A DNA stretch of 64,000 bases, taken from NCBI GenBank assembly GCA_024809215.1, contig JANUBW010000001.1, positions 2,212,841 to 2,276,840 on the forward strand, in the 5' to 3' direction. Source of the stretch: Niastella sp. OAS944 (GTDB lineage Bacteria > Bacteroidota > Bacteroidia > Chitinophagales > Chitinophagaceae). The notes under the pieces are model-generated. The model searched no databases. It was not told the DNA's origin and saw only the letters and a program-made list of their open reading frames with translations. This document shows, one piece after another, positions 8,662-17,091 of the stretch. Positions within the stretch are counted from its first letter, which is position 1. Each line of letters begins with the position of its first letter. The position numbers were made by a program, and so were the translations under genes.

Positions 8662-11600
8662 TAATACACTTTTTTAGCTACACCTATACATCTTTCAAGT
8701 ATTTTATCTAACAAATCATAATCCATTTTTATACCCCACCTAGCCGATTCACGAAGCAGGTAGTCTTCCATATCATTCATCATTTTCTTTTTTACATCAT
8801 CGTTGCGGTGCCAGTCCCTGATCAATAACGATGAAATAATCTCTGCTATGCTTACACCGGCCTGGGCCAGAGATTTGTTCAGCACTGGGCTTATCTTAAA
8901 ACCTGCCCCCTCTATATCTTCACGAAGAATACCATAAAATGCGCGCGCCTCCGGTTTGCCCTGTACTTCTGCAGGCACTCCATCCGGGCTACCCTTAAGC
9001 ATTTCATCCCTTATTTGTATCTGTTTAGCCAAATACTGAGATTCATTGATTCGCTTTTGCATAAAAGCCTGGATAACTTTGTCAATCATATCAGAAAACC
9101 GTTTGTAATACACCGGGTCTTCTTCCATTTTTTCGGTGGTTACCTTTTTTGTTGCATAAGCAATTGCATCTGCTTTTGAGGCAATGGATCCTGTTACACG
9201 CTCCACTTCTTTTTTAAACGACTCTTCATTGAAAATGTTAACAGGTTCCGTTATCTGATCCATACCCTCTGCACTTACATGCGTATCAAGTAGCTTTTGA
9301 ATACGTTTTTCATACTCCCTGAAATCGATTTTCTCGGCATATCGGTGCTGTACAGAAAGGCGTAAAGAATTGTAAAATTTAAACTCATTCACAAAAAACG
9401 CCACCTTATCACTCGGAAATATCTTATCCAATTCGTCGCTGGCTGCTAAAGCTGTTTGGAGGTTGCGGGCAAATGCGGTTAACTTTTCGCGAAACAGATC
9501 ACGTTTATCCTTTGGCGCCAGAAACCGCTCTAATGCTTCTTTGTCATCTTTCTTTTTGACTTGTTTAAAAACATCCAGCAAATCGGCATGTCGTTGGGGC
9601 AACTTCTTTATTTCCTCCGCAACACTAATTAAGCTGCCTTCTAAATCATCTTCATCAAACTCACTCAAGGCTGCATAATGGGTCAGGGCCTCATCCAGTT
9701 CCCCCAAAATACCGATATAATCTATTATATACCCAAAGTCTTTTCCTTCGTATAAACGGTTCACCCGCGCAATGGCTTGCAATAAATTGTGCTCAGCGAG
9801 CGGCTTGGCTAGATATAAAATGGTGCAATTAGGCGCATCAAAGCCTGTCAATAATTTCCCTACAACAATCAACAACTCTACATCTTCACTCTCTTGTTTG
9901 AACGCTTCAATTGTTTTCCGTTCATATCCATCCATGCCGCCGGGATATTCCTTTGACGTTTTATCCCACCATTTCTGAACTTCTGTAGTGGGTTCTTCAT
10001 CCACCTCCTCATTGCCTTCCCTGGTATCGGGCGCTGAAATGATCACGCGGGCATTCACTTGCAATTTTGGGTTGATCTGATTCTCAAAACACCGCAGGTA
10101 CTTGATAGCTGTTTCACGAAGTGGTACTGCCAGCATAGCCTTAAACCCTTTGCCCCTCCAGTTTTCACAATAATGTTTGCAGATATCGTAAGCGATTTCT
10201 TCCACTACCTGCTGACTTTTGTAAATCTGCGTTATAGACGCAAATTTCTTTTGAAGTTCCCTGGTTTGATACACAGGCAGCGGTTCACTAACCCGGGAGA
10301 ATTCTTTATCTATTGCGCTTCTATTGACCGATAATTTGGCAGACCTGCCTTCATATAAGAGCGGCACAACAGCTTTATCGCGGACAGCTTTTTCGATGGG
10401 GTAATTAGGAAGAATGAAACCGCCGAACTTCTTAGCTGTTGATTTTTGGTTATGCATAAGCGGTGTTCCGGTAAAGCCAATATAGCATGCCTTAGGCAAT
10501 ACCTTCCTCATTTTAGCATGCATGCTACCGTACTGGCTGCGATGGCTTTCATCGACCAGTACAAAAATATTAGCTGACTCATTTACTATGTCGCGCCGGC
10601 TTAAAGCGGCATCGAATTTATCAATTATGGTAGTTATAACCTCAATTCCATTATCATTGATAAGTTCTGCCAAATGGGCACCGCTTTTTGCCTGTACAGG
10701 ATGCTTTTGACAAGCCGTAAAAGTCTTGGTAATTTGATTATCCAGGTCAATACGGTCGGTAACGATGATAACTCTTGCATTTTTAATATCCTTTTCAAGC
10801 GACAAGCATTTGCCCAGCATTACCATCGTTAAACTTTTGCCACTTCCCTGCGTATGCCATACCACACCGCCTTTGCGTTGACCATCTGAATTAAACTCTT
10901 TTATCCTTTGCAAGGCATTCATAACAGTAAAGTATTGCTGGTAACGGCATATCTTTTTTATATTTCCATCATAAATAATGAACTTGTATGCCAGTTCAAT
11001 CAAACGATCTTTACGACAAAGACAATAAAGTATTCTGTCTTGTATAGTAGGCAACCTGTCTTCCACACCTTCCTTTGTTCCCGGCACCGGTTTGTTTATG
11101 ATGGATTGCACTTTGCCTTCTACATCAGTTTGTTCTTCCCATATTGACCAGAATTTTGGATGGGTGTTAATAGTAGCATATTTCACTTCATTAGGATGAA
11201 CAGCCAATAATAATTGAGCATAGTGATACAGCTTGGGTATACCACTGTCCTTACTCTGATTTCTCTGATGCTGGGAAATAGCTTCGTCAATAGAATGGTT
11301 ATTATCTCTTCTTTTATTCTCGATTACAGCGAAAGGGATACCATTGATAAACAAAACCAGGTCGGGCCTGCGAGTTTCATTAATACCCTCCACAACAAAC
11401 TCATCGGCTATATGATATACATTGTTCTTTGGATTTTCCCAATCAATATACTTTATGGTAAAGCTTTTACGATCGCCTTGAATGGTTTCTTCAAAACTTT
11501 TACCAAGGGTGAGCAGGTCATATACTTTTTCACTGGTACGTACCAGCCCTTCATCGGGTACATTCTTTATAGCATGTATGGCCGCATGAATATTGCCATC

Positions 11601-11801
11601 AGAAAATTTATACTGGTTGTTTTTATACGTAAAGGAATTTAATGCTTTCAGTTGCTGCTCCAGTATAACCTCCAGGATGACGTTACCCTTGATTTTACCC
11701 CGTTGTTTTAGCGCTTCTTCTTTGGAGATATACTGCCAGCCCAATTTTCGCAACAGCAATAGGGCGGGCGATTGAGAATCGTTTAACTCAGCATAGCTCA
11801 T
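8661..11801 (-). CDS. hsdR: Type I restriction endonuclease, R (motor/nuclease) subunit
   Basis: 1046 residues, normal for HsdR. N-terminal nuclease domain with DLVLFINGIPFAVIENKR (PD-E-x-K, about 150-166). SF2 translocase: Walker A HTQGSGKSLTM (about 319), DEAD-type box DESHRSQYG (about 417), FTGTPL, and the later LLTGFDAP and IARVNR helicase motifs. The C-terminal third is helical and would bind the methylase. It translocates DNA and cuts unmethylated molecules with HsdM and HsdS. Followed with 1-bp overlap by the YgjP-like gene and preceded by a 107-bp gap after hsdS. Intact, no frameshift. Confidence 0.97.
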   Translation of the reverse strand: MSYAELNDSQSPALLLLRKLGWQYISKEEALKQRGKIKGNVILEVILEQQLKALNSFTYKNNQYKFSDGNIHAAIHAIKNVPDEGLVRTSEKVYDLLTLGKSFEETIQGDRKSFTIKYIDWENPKNNVYHIADEFVVEGINETRRPDLVLFINGIPFAVIENKRRDNNHSIDEAISQHQRNQSKDSGIPKLYHYAQLLLAVHPNEVKYATINTHPKFWSIWEEQTDVEGKVQSIINKPVPGTKEGVEDRLPTIQDRILYCLCRKDRLIELAYKFIIYDGNIKKICRYQQYFTVMNALQRIKEFNSDGQRKGGVVWHTQGSGKSLTMVMLGKCLSLEKDIKNARVIIVTDRIDLDNQITKTFTACQKHPVQAKSGAHLAELINDNGIEVITTIIDKFDAALSRRDIVNESANIFVLVDESHRSQYGSMHAKMRKVLPKACYIGFTGTPLMHNQKSTAKKFGGFILPNYPIEKAVRDKAVVPLLYEGRSAKLSVNRSAIDKEFSRVSEPLPVYQTRELQKKFASITQIYKSQQVVEEIAYDICKHYCENWRGKGFKAMLAVPLRETAIKYLRCFENQINPKLQVNARVIISAPDTREGNEEVDEEPTTEVQKWWDKTSKEYPGGMDGYERKTIEAFKQESEDVELLIVVGKLLTGFDAPNCTILYLAKPLAEHNLLQAIARVNRLYEGKDFGYIIDYIGILGELDEALTHYAALSEFDEDDLEGSLISVAEEIKKLPQRHADLLDVFKQVKKKDDKEALERFLAPKDKRDLFREKLTAFARNLQTALAASDELDKIFPSDKVAFFVNEFKFYNSLRLSVQHRYAEKIDFREYEKRIQKLLDTHVSAEGMDQITEPVNIFNEESFKKEVERVTGSIASKADAIAYATKKVTTEKMEEDPVYYKRFSDMIDKVIQAFMQKRINESQYLAKQIQIRDEMLKGSPDGVPAEVQGKPEARAFYGILREDIEGAGFKISPVLNKSLAQAGVSIAEIISSLLIRDWHRNDDVKKKMMNDMEDYLLRESARWGIKMDYDLLDKILERCIGVAKKVY

Positions 11802-11908
11802 AAATGTAAATTGTAGGTATGTGTTGAAGTATCGAAAATAACCACTACGTCGCCTTCACCATTTTGATCTTATTTTTCCCTATCGCTTTGTTGATATCAA
11901 TATAATGC

Positions 11909-13147
11909 TTACAACTTTACTCTTTTTTTACCGGTTAGGAGTTGTTGCATAAGGCCTTGTTTTTGGTGTTTTAAAAACTCTAGTTGAGTTTTAAGCCCTT
12001 CGATTTCCTTATCAATTAATAGAAAGAAATTTGCAATCTCTTTTTGTTCCGTTATGTTTGGAGAGACTGAAATAAGAATATTTTTAAAATCTTCCAATAC
12101 AATACCCTTTACTGTACTGCCATTTCCTAACCTTTCTATTTCAGAAAAATTATTTTGAAATGAGTAATATAGAAATTTTGTATCAAAATCCTCATGAGGA
12201 ATCAATGCTTTCAAATCCTGGTTAATTGCAACATCTACATTAAAAATTACGGATTTGCCAACTGCCATGCGTGTTGAGGTAATCAATGTTCCTTTAGGAA
12301 TTAAATTTGAAGCGCTGCTTTTCAGTCCTAGCTCAGTTATAGTTTCTTGAGTTTTCGAAGCGTCGAAATTCGATAAATCCTTTACAGTTGCCCAGTAGAT
12401 TGATCCATTCCAATATTCAGGCCTATCCCTTGAAGGCGTACCACCGCCTATGATTTTCTGAAATACCGATCCAAGCTTTATTCTTTTCCAATTTCCATTA
12501 AACCCCGGCAATCTTTTTTTACCGGTAAGCAGTTGCTGCATTAAGCCTTTTTTGAGTTGTTGTTTGGCAGCTATAAGTTGAGTGAGGGTTTCGATGGATT
12601 TGTCCCAAGTCGATAATATATTTTCGATTTGATTTTGCTCTGACAGAGATGGTATAGAAATATAAATGTTTAAAATACTATCATTCGAAGTGTGCCTTAC
12701 AGTTGTACCAGTTGCAGTGTTCTTGATCGATTTTAAATAAAAATCTGATAAAAAAAAATTATACAGAAACCCTTTACTCACAGAACTATTAATAAGTACT
12801 TTTCCAATCCGTTGATTATGGAGAATACTTTCATGATGATTAACAATAGCAGGTTTGCCTAATAAATTACACTCCTTTGTTAAGTCGGTCATAACTATAA
12901 CTAAACTCCCATTTTCTAATATTAAACCATCTGAGTAATTTCCCGAATATCTTTTAATGTTACCTTCATTAAAATAAAGACCGCCCGTCAAATTGAAATT
13001 CCCAGGAGTCAACACGATTGGGCCTTCATTAGAAAAAAACTCACTTTCAAAAGCAAAGCCGCTCTTCAATAAAATGATTTCTTTCAATTTTTTAACACCC
13101 CAATCCTCCGGAATCCATCCCAACTCTGTATGTTTATATCCTTTCAT
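11909..13147 (-). CDS. hsdS: Type I restriction specificity subunit, two target-recognition domains
   Basis: 412 residues in two similar halves. TRD1 (about 1-180) starts KGYKHTELGWIPEDWGVKKL and ends in a conserved coiled region with QLKKGLMQQLLTGKKR; TRD2 (about 210-395) starts PGFNGNWKRIKLG and ends with QKQGLMQQLLTGKKR. The two TRDs determine the bipartite methylation site; the conserved helices set the spacer. The repeated GLMQQLLTGKKR DNA (about 11930-11965 and 12520-12555) offers homology for domain exchange. Start lies 2 bp downstream of the rhuM stop. Recognition sequence cannot be deduced from sequence alone. Confidence 0.95.
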   Translation of the reverse strand: MKGYKHTELGWIPEDWGVKKLKEIILLKSGFAFESEFFSNEGPIVLTPGNFNLTGGLYFNEGNIKRYSGNYSDGLILENGSLVIVMTDLTKECNLLGKPAIVNHHESILHNQRIGKVLINSSVSKGFLYNFFLSDFYLKSIKNTATGTTVRHTSNDSILNIYISIPSLSEQNQIENILSTWDKSIETLTQLIAAKQQLKKGLMQQLLTGKKRLPGFNGNWKRIKLGSVFQKIIGGGTPSRDRPEYWNGSIYWATVKDLSNFDASKTQETITELGLKSSASNLIPKGTLITSTRMAVGKSVIFNVDVAINQDLKALIPHEDFDTKFLYYSFQNNFSEIERLGNGSTVKGIVLEDFKNILISVSPNITEQKEIANFFLLIDKEIEGLKTQLEFLKHQKQGLMQQLLTGKKRVKL

Positions 13148-13149
13148 AT

Positions 13150-14127
13150 TTATTTTTTATTTGGCTTAGGCAATTTTTTTATCGCTTTATCCAATTCATC
13201 AACCGTATTATCAGCAATCATTTTCTGATATTGCCTGTATTGTTCCAATGCATGTTTCTCAGCCTGGGCATGGCTTACTGTTCCTTTGTGCTCCAATATT
13301 TCCCGATCGTTCAATGTTAAAAACCCATGCAACTTTATTTGCCAATCAGCCATATGCATGGATTTTCGGTTCATGGCCTGTAATTCCGCAAACTCCAGGT
13401 ACTGGTTAACAATTCGATTTAATTGATCCAGCTCGTTAGTCGTGAGGTAATTTTTGGCAACTGTTACATCCTCTTTCTTAATTTGTTCACCCGGCCAGTT
13501 AGTTAGTCCCATATTAGGCTGACCCGCATCTGCCCTTTCTCTTATCAATTCTGCTGCCGTATGAGCATGTATAGCCCAGTGAAACTTATTTTGCACCGTC
13601 GCAAAAAAGTCTTTTGCTTGTTGAGTAGCGTGATCGTAATCGACACTCGTTGCAAATATGTCGCACACCTTCCGGTAAAACACTCGTTCACTACTTCTAA
13701 TATCCCTGATTCGGGCAAGAAGTTCGTCGAAGTAATTATTCCGGGCTTGTTTTAGCCGTTCATCGTCGAGCACGAAACCTTTAATAATATACTCTTTTAA
13801 TCGCTGGGTAGCCCAAATACGGAAATGTGTGCCTACATGTGATTTTACCCGGTAACCGATTGATATTATGACATCCAGGTTATAATGAAGCGTTTTGTAT
13901 TTTTTGCCGTCAGCAGCAGTTGTCAAGTATTCCTTGACAACTGAATCTTCCTGCAACTCGCCCTCACTAAAAATATTTTTAATATGTAAGCTAATGTTTT
14001 GCTTAGTGGTTTGAAACAAATCAGCCATCTGTTGCTGACTGAGCCATACCGTTTCATCCTCAACCCGTACATCAACCTTTGTGTTGCCGTTTGGTGTTTG
14101 GTAAATTAAAAATTCACTGTTGTTCAT
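13150..14127 (-). CDS. RhuM-family protein
   Basis: 325 residues from the ATG at 14127 (a TTG at 14145 could add six). RhuM family: VWLSQQQMADLFQTTKQNIS forms a helix-turn-helix-like N-terminal part, followed by VVKEYLTTAADGK, HYNLDVIISIGYRV and FRIWATQRLKEYI, all family hallmarks; the C-terminal half (NKFHWAIHAHTAAELI ... FLTLNDREILEHKGTVSHAQA) resembles a Fic-like/auxiliary domain. RhuM genes are common inserts between hsdM and hsdS or hsdR; biochemical role unknown, probably DNA-binding. Oddity: the DNA coding VVKEYLTT is a perfect 11-bp inverted repeat. Confidence 0.88.
   Translation of the reverse strand: MNNSEFLIYQTPNGNTKVDVRVEDETVWLSQQQMADLFQTTKQNISLHIKNIFSEGELQEDSVVKEYLTTAADGKKYKTLHYNLDVIISIGYRVKSHVGTHFRIWATQRLKEYIIKGFVLDDERLKQARNNYFDELLARIRDIRSSERVFYRKVCDIFATSVDYDHATQQAKDFFATVQNKFHWAIHAHTAAELIRERADAGQPNMGLTNWPGEQIKKEDVTVAKNYLTTNELDQLNRIVNQYLEFAELQAMNRKSMHMADWQIKLHGFLTLNDREILEHKGTVSHAQAEKHALEQYRQYQKMIADNTVDELDKAIKKLPKPNKK
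13917..13943. repeat. Perfect inverted repeat inside rhuM
   Basis: Arms cagttgtcaag and cttgacaactg (11 of 11 paired) separated by 5 bases, within the codons for the conserved VVKEYLTT segment. A variant with compensating base changes is present between genes at 35180-35204. Too regular to be a coding accident; could be an operator bound by RhuM itself or a target site. Confidence 0.8.
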
Positions 14128-14164
14128 GGCATACTGTTTAGGCAAATACTTTATTAGTAATAAC

Positions 14165-14186
14165 GTTTTCCTGACATCAGGAAAAC
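14165..14186. promoter_or_regulatory. Palindrome upstream of rhuM (gttttcctga-ca-tcaggaaaac)
   Basis: Ten-base perfect arms with a 2-base centre, lying in the short gap between the hsdM stop and rhuM, 38 bases ahead of the rhuM ATG. Its core (ttcctgac.tcaggaa) equals the core of the intragenic palindrome of the dinD-like gene at 24916. Could be an operator, or a hairpin tuning rhuM/hsdS expression within the operon. Confidence 0.65.
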
Positions 14187-14200
14187 ATTATTTATTCAAC

Positions 14201-15724
14201 TCATTTATACCCTAACTCCTTCAGATATTTATTCATCTCCGCTTTCACTTTCACCAGCTCTTCATCCAATTCCTCAATTCGCTTTTGAACCGCAGGAATA
14301 TCAATTTCCTCTTCCTTTTCAAACGTATCTACATAGCGAGGAATATTCAGGTTAAACTCATTCTTTTCTATTTCTTCGAAACTAGCACGATGAGCATACT
14401 TTTCTACTTCACCCTCACCTTTCAAATACTCTTTGTAGGTATCTACTATACGGCTGATATGCTGCTCGCGTATGGCATTTTGTTTTTTACCACTTTCAAA
14501 TTCCTTGCTGGCATCTATAAATAAAACATCCGTTGTTTTCTTTCCTTTATTAAAAAGAAGAATGGCAGCCGGAATACCGGTACCAAAAAACAGGTTAGAG
14601 GGCAAACCGATCACCGCTTCCAGCAGGTTATCCCGCACCAGACTTTCCCTTATCTGCCTTTCACTGCTACCCCGGAATAATACCCCATGCGGTACAATAA
14701 CCCCCACTTTACCTGTTCCTTCCACAGCTGTATCAATCATGTGCAGCACAAATGCGTAGTCTCCTTTTGTTTTTGGCGGCACACCGCGTAAAAAGCGCTT
14801 ATAGGTATCATGTGCTGCACGTTCCGCTCCCCATTTATCTAACGAGAAAGGTGGATTAGCGACTACTATATCAAATTTCATCAGGTGATCGCCTTCTATT
14901 AACAAGGGTTGATTAATAGTATCGCCCCACTCAATATGTGCAGCATCCATTCCATGCAAAAACATGTTCATCTTTGCCAGCGCCCAGGTGCTGCCATTAC
15001 TATCCTGACCATATAAACTACAATCCCTTAAATGTGTACCTGGTTTAAACGGCACTTCCTCTGCTACCGTTATCAACAATGAACCTGAACCACAGGTAGG
15101 GTCACAAATACGATCACCCGCCTTCGGCATCATAAGCTTTGCTAGTAACAAGCTTATTTCATGCGGAGTAAAAAACTCACCACCTTTTTTACCAGCGCCG
15201 CTGGCAAAACGCTCAATCAGGTACATGTAGGCATTACCTATAATATCTTCACTGCCAATTACAGAGGGACGAAAATTAAGCTGTGGTTTATCGAAATCTT
15301 CAATTAGGTTCTTTAACCTGCGATTACGATCTTTTGTATTACCCAACCGGTCAGAATTGAAGTCGATGTCTTTAAAAACACCTTCCATCTTACTCTTGTT
15401 CTCGTCTTCAATTTTCTCGGTAATCTTATTGATCAAAGTACCCAGATCAGCATCATGTTTATTTTCAACAATGTAATCGAACGTGCAATTATCCGGCAAT
15501 ACAAACCGTTCGCGATTCATTTTTCTGCGGATCAGCTCATCATTATCACCAATTTGTTTTTTATATTCCTCGTATTTATCCTTCCATACATCACTCAGGT
15601 ATTTCAGGAACATGAAATTGAGGATATAATTTTTATAATCGCTGCTATCTAGCGTTCCCCGGAAGGAATCGCAGGCAGCCCATAACGCGGCATTAATTTC
15701 GTCTTGCGTAGGTTTACGGCTCAT
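14201..15724 (-). CDS. hsdM: Type I restriction-modification N6-adenine methylase
   Basis: 507 residues. N-terminal HsdM helical bundle (LWAACDSFRGTLDSSDYKNYIL), the MTase entry GGEFFTPHEI, SAM-binding motif I DPTCGSGSLL (about 208) and catalytic motif IV VVANPPFSL (about 290). The C-terminal helices (EEELDEELVKVKAEMNKYL) contact HsdS. Methylates host DNA with HsdS. Starts 2 bp after the stop of the one-TRD S-like gene and is followed by an unusually regulated gap before rhuM. Intact. Confidence 0.97.
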   Translation of the reverse strand: MSRKPTQDEINAALWAACDSFRGTLDSSDYKNYILNFMFLKYLSDVWKDKYEEYKKQIGDNDELIRRKMNRERFVLPDNCTFDYIVENKHDADLGTLINKITEKIEDENKSKMEGVFKDIDFNSDRLGNTKDRNRRLKNLIEDFDKPQLNFRPSVIGSEDIIGNAYMYLIERFASGAGKKGGEFFTPHEISLLLAKLMMPKAGDRICDPTCGSGSLLITVAEEVPFKPGTHLRDCSLYGQDSNGSTWALAKMNMFLHGMDAAHIEWGDTINQPLLIEGDHLMKFDIVVANPPFSLDKWGAERAAHDTYKRFLRGVPPKTKGDYAFVLHMIDTAVEGTGKVGVIVPHGVLFRGSSERQIRESLVRDNLLEAVIGLPSNLFFGTGIPAAILLFNKGKKTTDVLFIDASKEFESGKKQNAIREQHISRIVDTYKEYLKGEGEVEKYAHRASFEEIEKNEFNLNIPRYVDTFEKEEEIDIPAVQKRIEELDEELVKVKAEMNKYLKELGYK

Positions 15725-15726
15725 TA

Positions 15727-16305
15727 TTATTGTTCGTTAAGATGATTATGTAATGTATGTTCTACCAGCAGCCGGATATTATTTTCATATTCGGCGGCCA
15801 GGCCCTTATATAACTCGTATTGATTTACCAATTTCATCATTAATGCCTGTTTTTCCAAAGTAGGAACAGGCACACTTAATTCATCAATCGCTTTTTTTGA
15901 TAGATTCAACGTAGTAGTACCAGCTCGGTGCATATTGAAATATTCCTGCGCTTCTGTGCTATTAATATACCAGGCTAAAAACGCAGGCTCTAGCTGCCCT
16001 TTATGCAAACGGATTATTGTAAACGCCGATACTGCGAGGGCAGGTTCGTATTGCCGTTCATATAACAGCGCTTTATTAGTACTGCCCTTCGTTAACAGTA
16101 AGATATCACCTGGTCGGAGTATTTGCTTTTGGGGAACGTCCGGCGATGAGATTTTAAAGGGCGGATGTTTTATGATTACGCTTGGAGTGATCGAGAGATC
16201 TTTCAATTGGATTAATGTGAATTTACCATGCGGGTCATGCTCCACTTTTTCGCGGAGTGTATGTCCCGTAAACACATCTGCTATTTCAGATAAATTATAT
16301 CGCAT
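15727..16305 (-). CDS. Half-size HsdS-like protein (single target-recognition domain)
   Basis: 192 residues from the ATG at 16305 (MRYNLSEIADVFTG); an upstream in-frame start at 16362 would add a hydrophobic stretch with no family support. Single methylase_S-type TRD: GHTLREKVEHDP, a GDILLLTKGSTNKALLY beta segment, LAWYINSTEAQEYF, GTTTLNLSKKAIDELSVPVP, then one coiled helix (EKQALMMKLVNQYELYKGL). It has only one of the two halves of an ordinary HsdS and is the first gene of the operon, 2 bp ahead of hsdM. It could dimerise to give a symmetric specificity subunit, or modulate the full HsdS downstream. Confidence 0.8.
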   Translation of the reverse strand: MRYNLSEIADVFTGHTLREKVEHDPHGKFTLIQLKDLSITPSVIIKHPPFKISSPDVPQKQILRPGDILLLTKGSTNKALLYERQYEPALAVSAFTIIRLHKGQLEPAFLAWYINSTEAQEYFNMHRAGTTTLNLSKKAIDELSVPVPTLEKQALMMKLVNQYELYKGLAAEYENNIRLLVEHTLHNHLNEQ

Positions 16306-16310
16306 AATCA

Positions 16311-16391
16311 CTATACAGACAAATATAACAACTACTATTTTGCTGCGCAACTGTTTTTGCATCTAAATTTGCAGAAATGCTATACAGACAA
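16311..16391. promoter_or_regulatory. Two direct repeats ctatacagacaa ahead of the hsd operon
   Basis: The 12-mer ctatacagacaa occurs at 16311-16322 and again at 16380-16391, 69 bp apart (about seven helical turns), immediately upstream of the first operon gene. On the coding strand they read ttgtctgtatag, resembling the ttgttttNatagta element ahead of the dinD-like and AlbA-type genes. Likely promoter elements or a control-protein site. Confidence 0.5.
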
Positions 16392-16454
16392 GCACGATAA
16401 CATCACACTAATTTACCATTTACTTTCAATTTATTGAATATCAGATCAAAAATA

Positions 16455-16468
16455 TTGATACTGATCAA
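16455..16468. promoter_or_regulatory. FNR/CRP-like palindrome TTGAT-actg-ATCAA
   Basis: Perfect TTGAT-N4-ATCAA, the consensus form of FNR-type sites in the Crp/Fnr family, placed in the divergent region between the hsd operon and the + strand gene at 16502 (centre about 41 bases before that ATG). Three more members of this palindrome class occur in the window. Binding by a Crp/Fnr protein is inferred. Confidence 0.5.
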
Positions 16469-16501
16469 GTATGTATTTTCTCATCATTAAACTTTTTTGT
16501 C

Positions 16502-17083
16502 ATGAAAACGCAAAATAATCACCCTCTTTGGCTTAATCAACCCCTTCGCCTCACCCCAAATCAAACCGCCAACCCTGAATTAGTCCTCGATGACTTCTTC
16601 CAATCCTACCACCTCCAGGACACTCGCACAATCCTTTGGCAATGGCTCAAAGAAGTCCTTTCCAGCCCGCGTGAATCAATCAACGACCCACACGCCCGCA
16701 ACAACGACATTTTCTTTTATGAAAAACTCGAATCCCTCATAGAAGCAGCCTGGGTAATGCGTAAGGGAAACCTCCAACAACCTAAGTTAGCAAGTGAAAC
16801 ACCAGCCAGACCTATAAACTCTCCTAAAACTAGGGAAGAAAAGCCCTCTCGTTTCTCCAAACCACCCCGCCTCATAGAAAAAGCAACCTCGCAGCCAATC
16901 TCGGTAATCAATGAGGTGTTCGACCAGGTTACCCTGAGCGACCTCAACGATTACCTGCTGCCCAACTGGCTGCGGGTTGCTGTTATTAATACTCAGAATG
17001 GGCGGGAGATCTTGTATGAGTTCTATGAACAGTTGACGGCGTTTGTTACGCAATTGTACGTGCTTCGGAAAACAGGCAACTGA
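16502..17083 (+). CDS. Hypothetical protein, bipartite with Pro/Lys-rich linker
   Basis: 193 residues, no family recognised. Two helical segments (LVLDDFFQSYHLQDTRTILW.QWLKEVL and LSDLNDYLLPNWLRVAVINT ... YEFYEQLTAFVTQLYVLRK) flank a charged, proline-rich linker (about 95-130: PARPINSPKTREEKPSRFSK). No signal peptide or membrane span. The first half is strikingly C-rich and G-poor on the coding strand (many NNC codons), unlike the neighbours, suggesting a foreign origin. Divergent from the hsd operon and preceded by an FNR-like palindrome. Possibly an accessory mobile-region gene. Confidence 0.7.
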   Translation: MKTQNNHPLWLNQPLRLTPNQTANPELVLDDFFQSYHLQDTRTILWQWLKEVLSSPRESINDPHARNNDIFFYEKLESLIEAAWVMRKGNLQQPKLASETPARPINSPKTREEKPSRFSKPPRLIEKATSQPISVINEVFDQVTLSDLNDYLLPNWLRVAVINTQNGREILYEFYEQLTAFVTQLYVLRKTGN

Positions 17084-17091
17084 CCAATCTT

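Noticed and set aside
11802-11908. Short minus frame IDINKAIGKNKIKMVKA in the hsdS-hsdR gap
   Set aside because: Protein-like but only ~20 codons and without start; cannot be distinguished from chance.
15935-16366. 143-codon plus frame opposite the half-size HsdS gene
   Set aside because: Cys/Ser-rich antisense shadow; the minus frame has TRD motifs and operon spacing.
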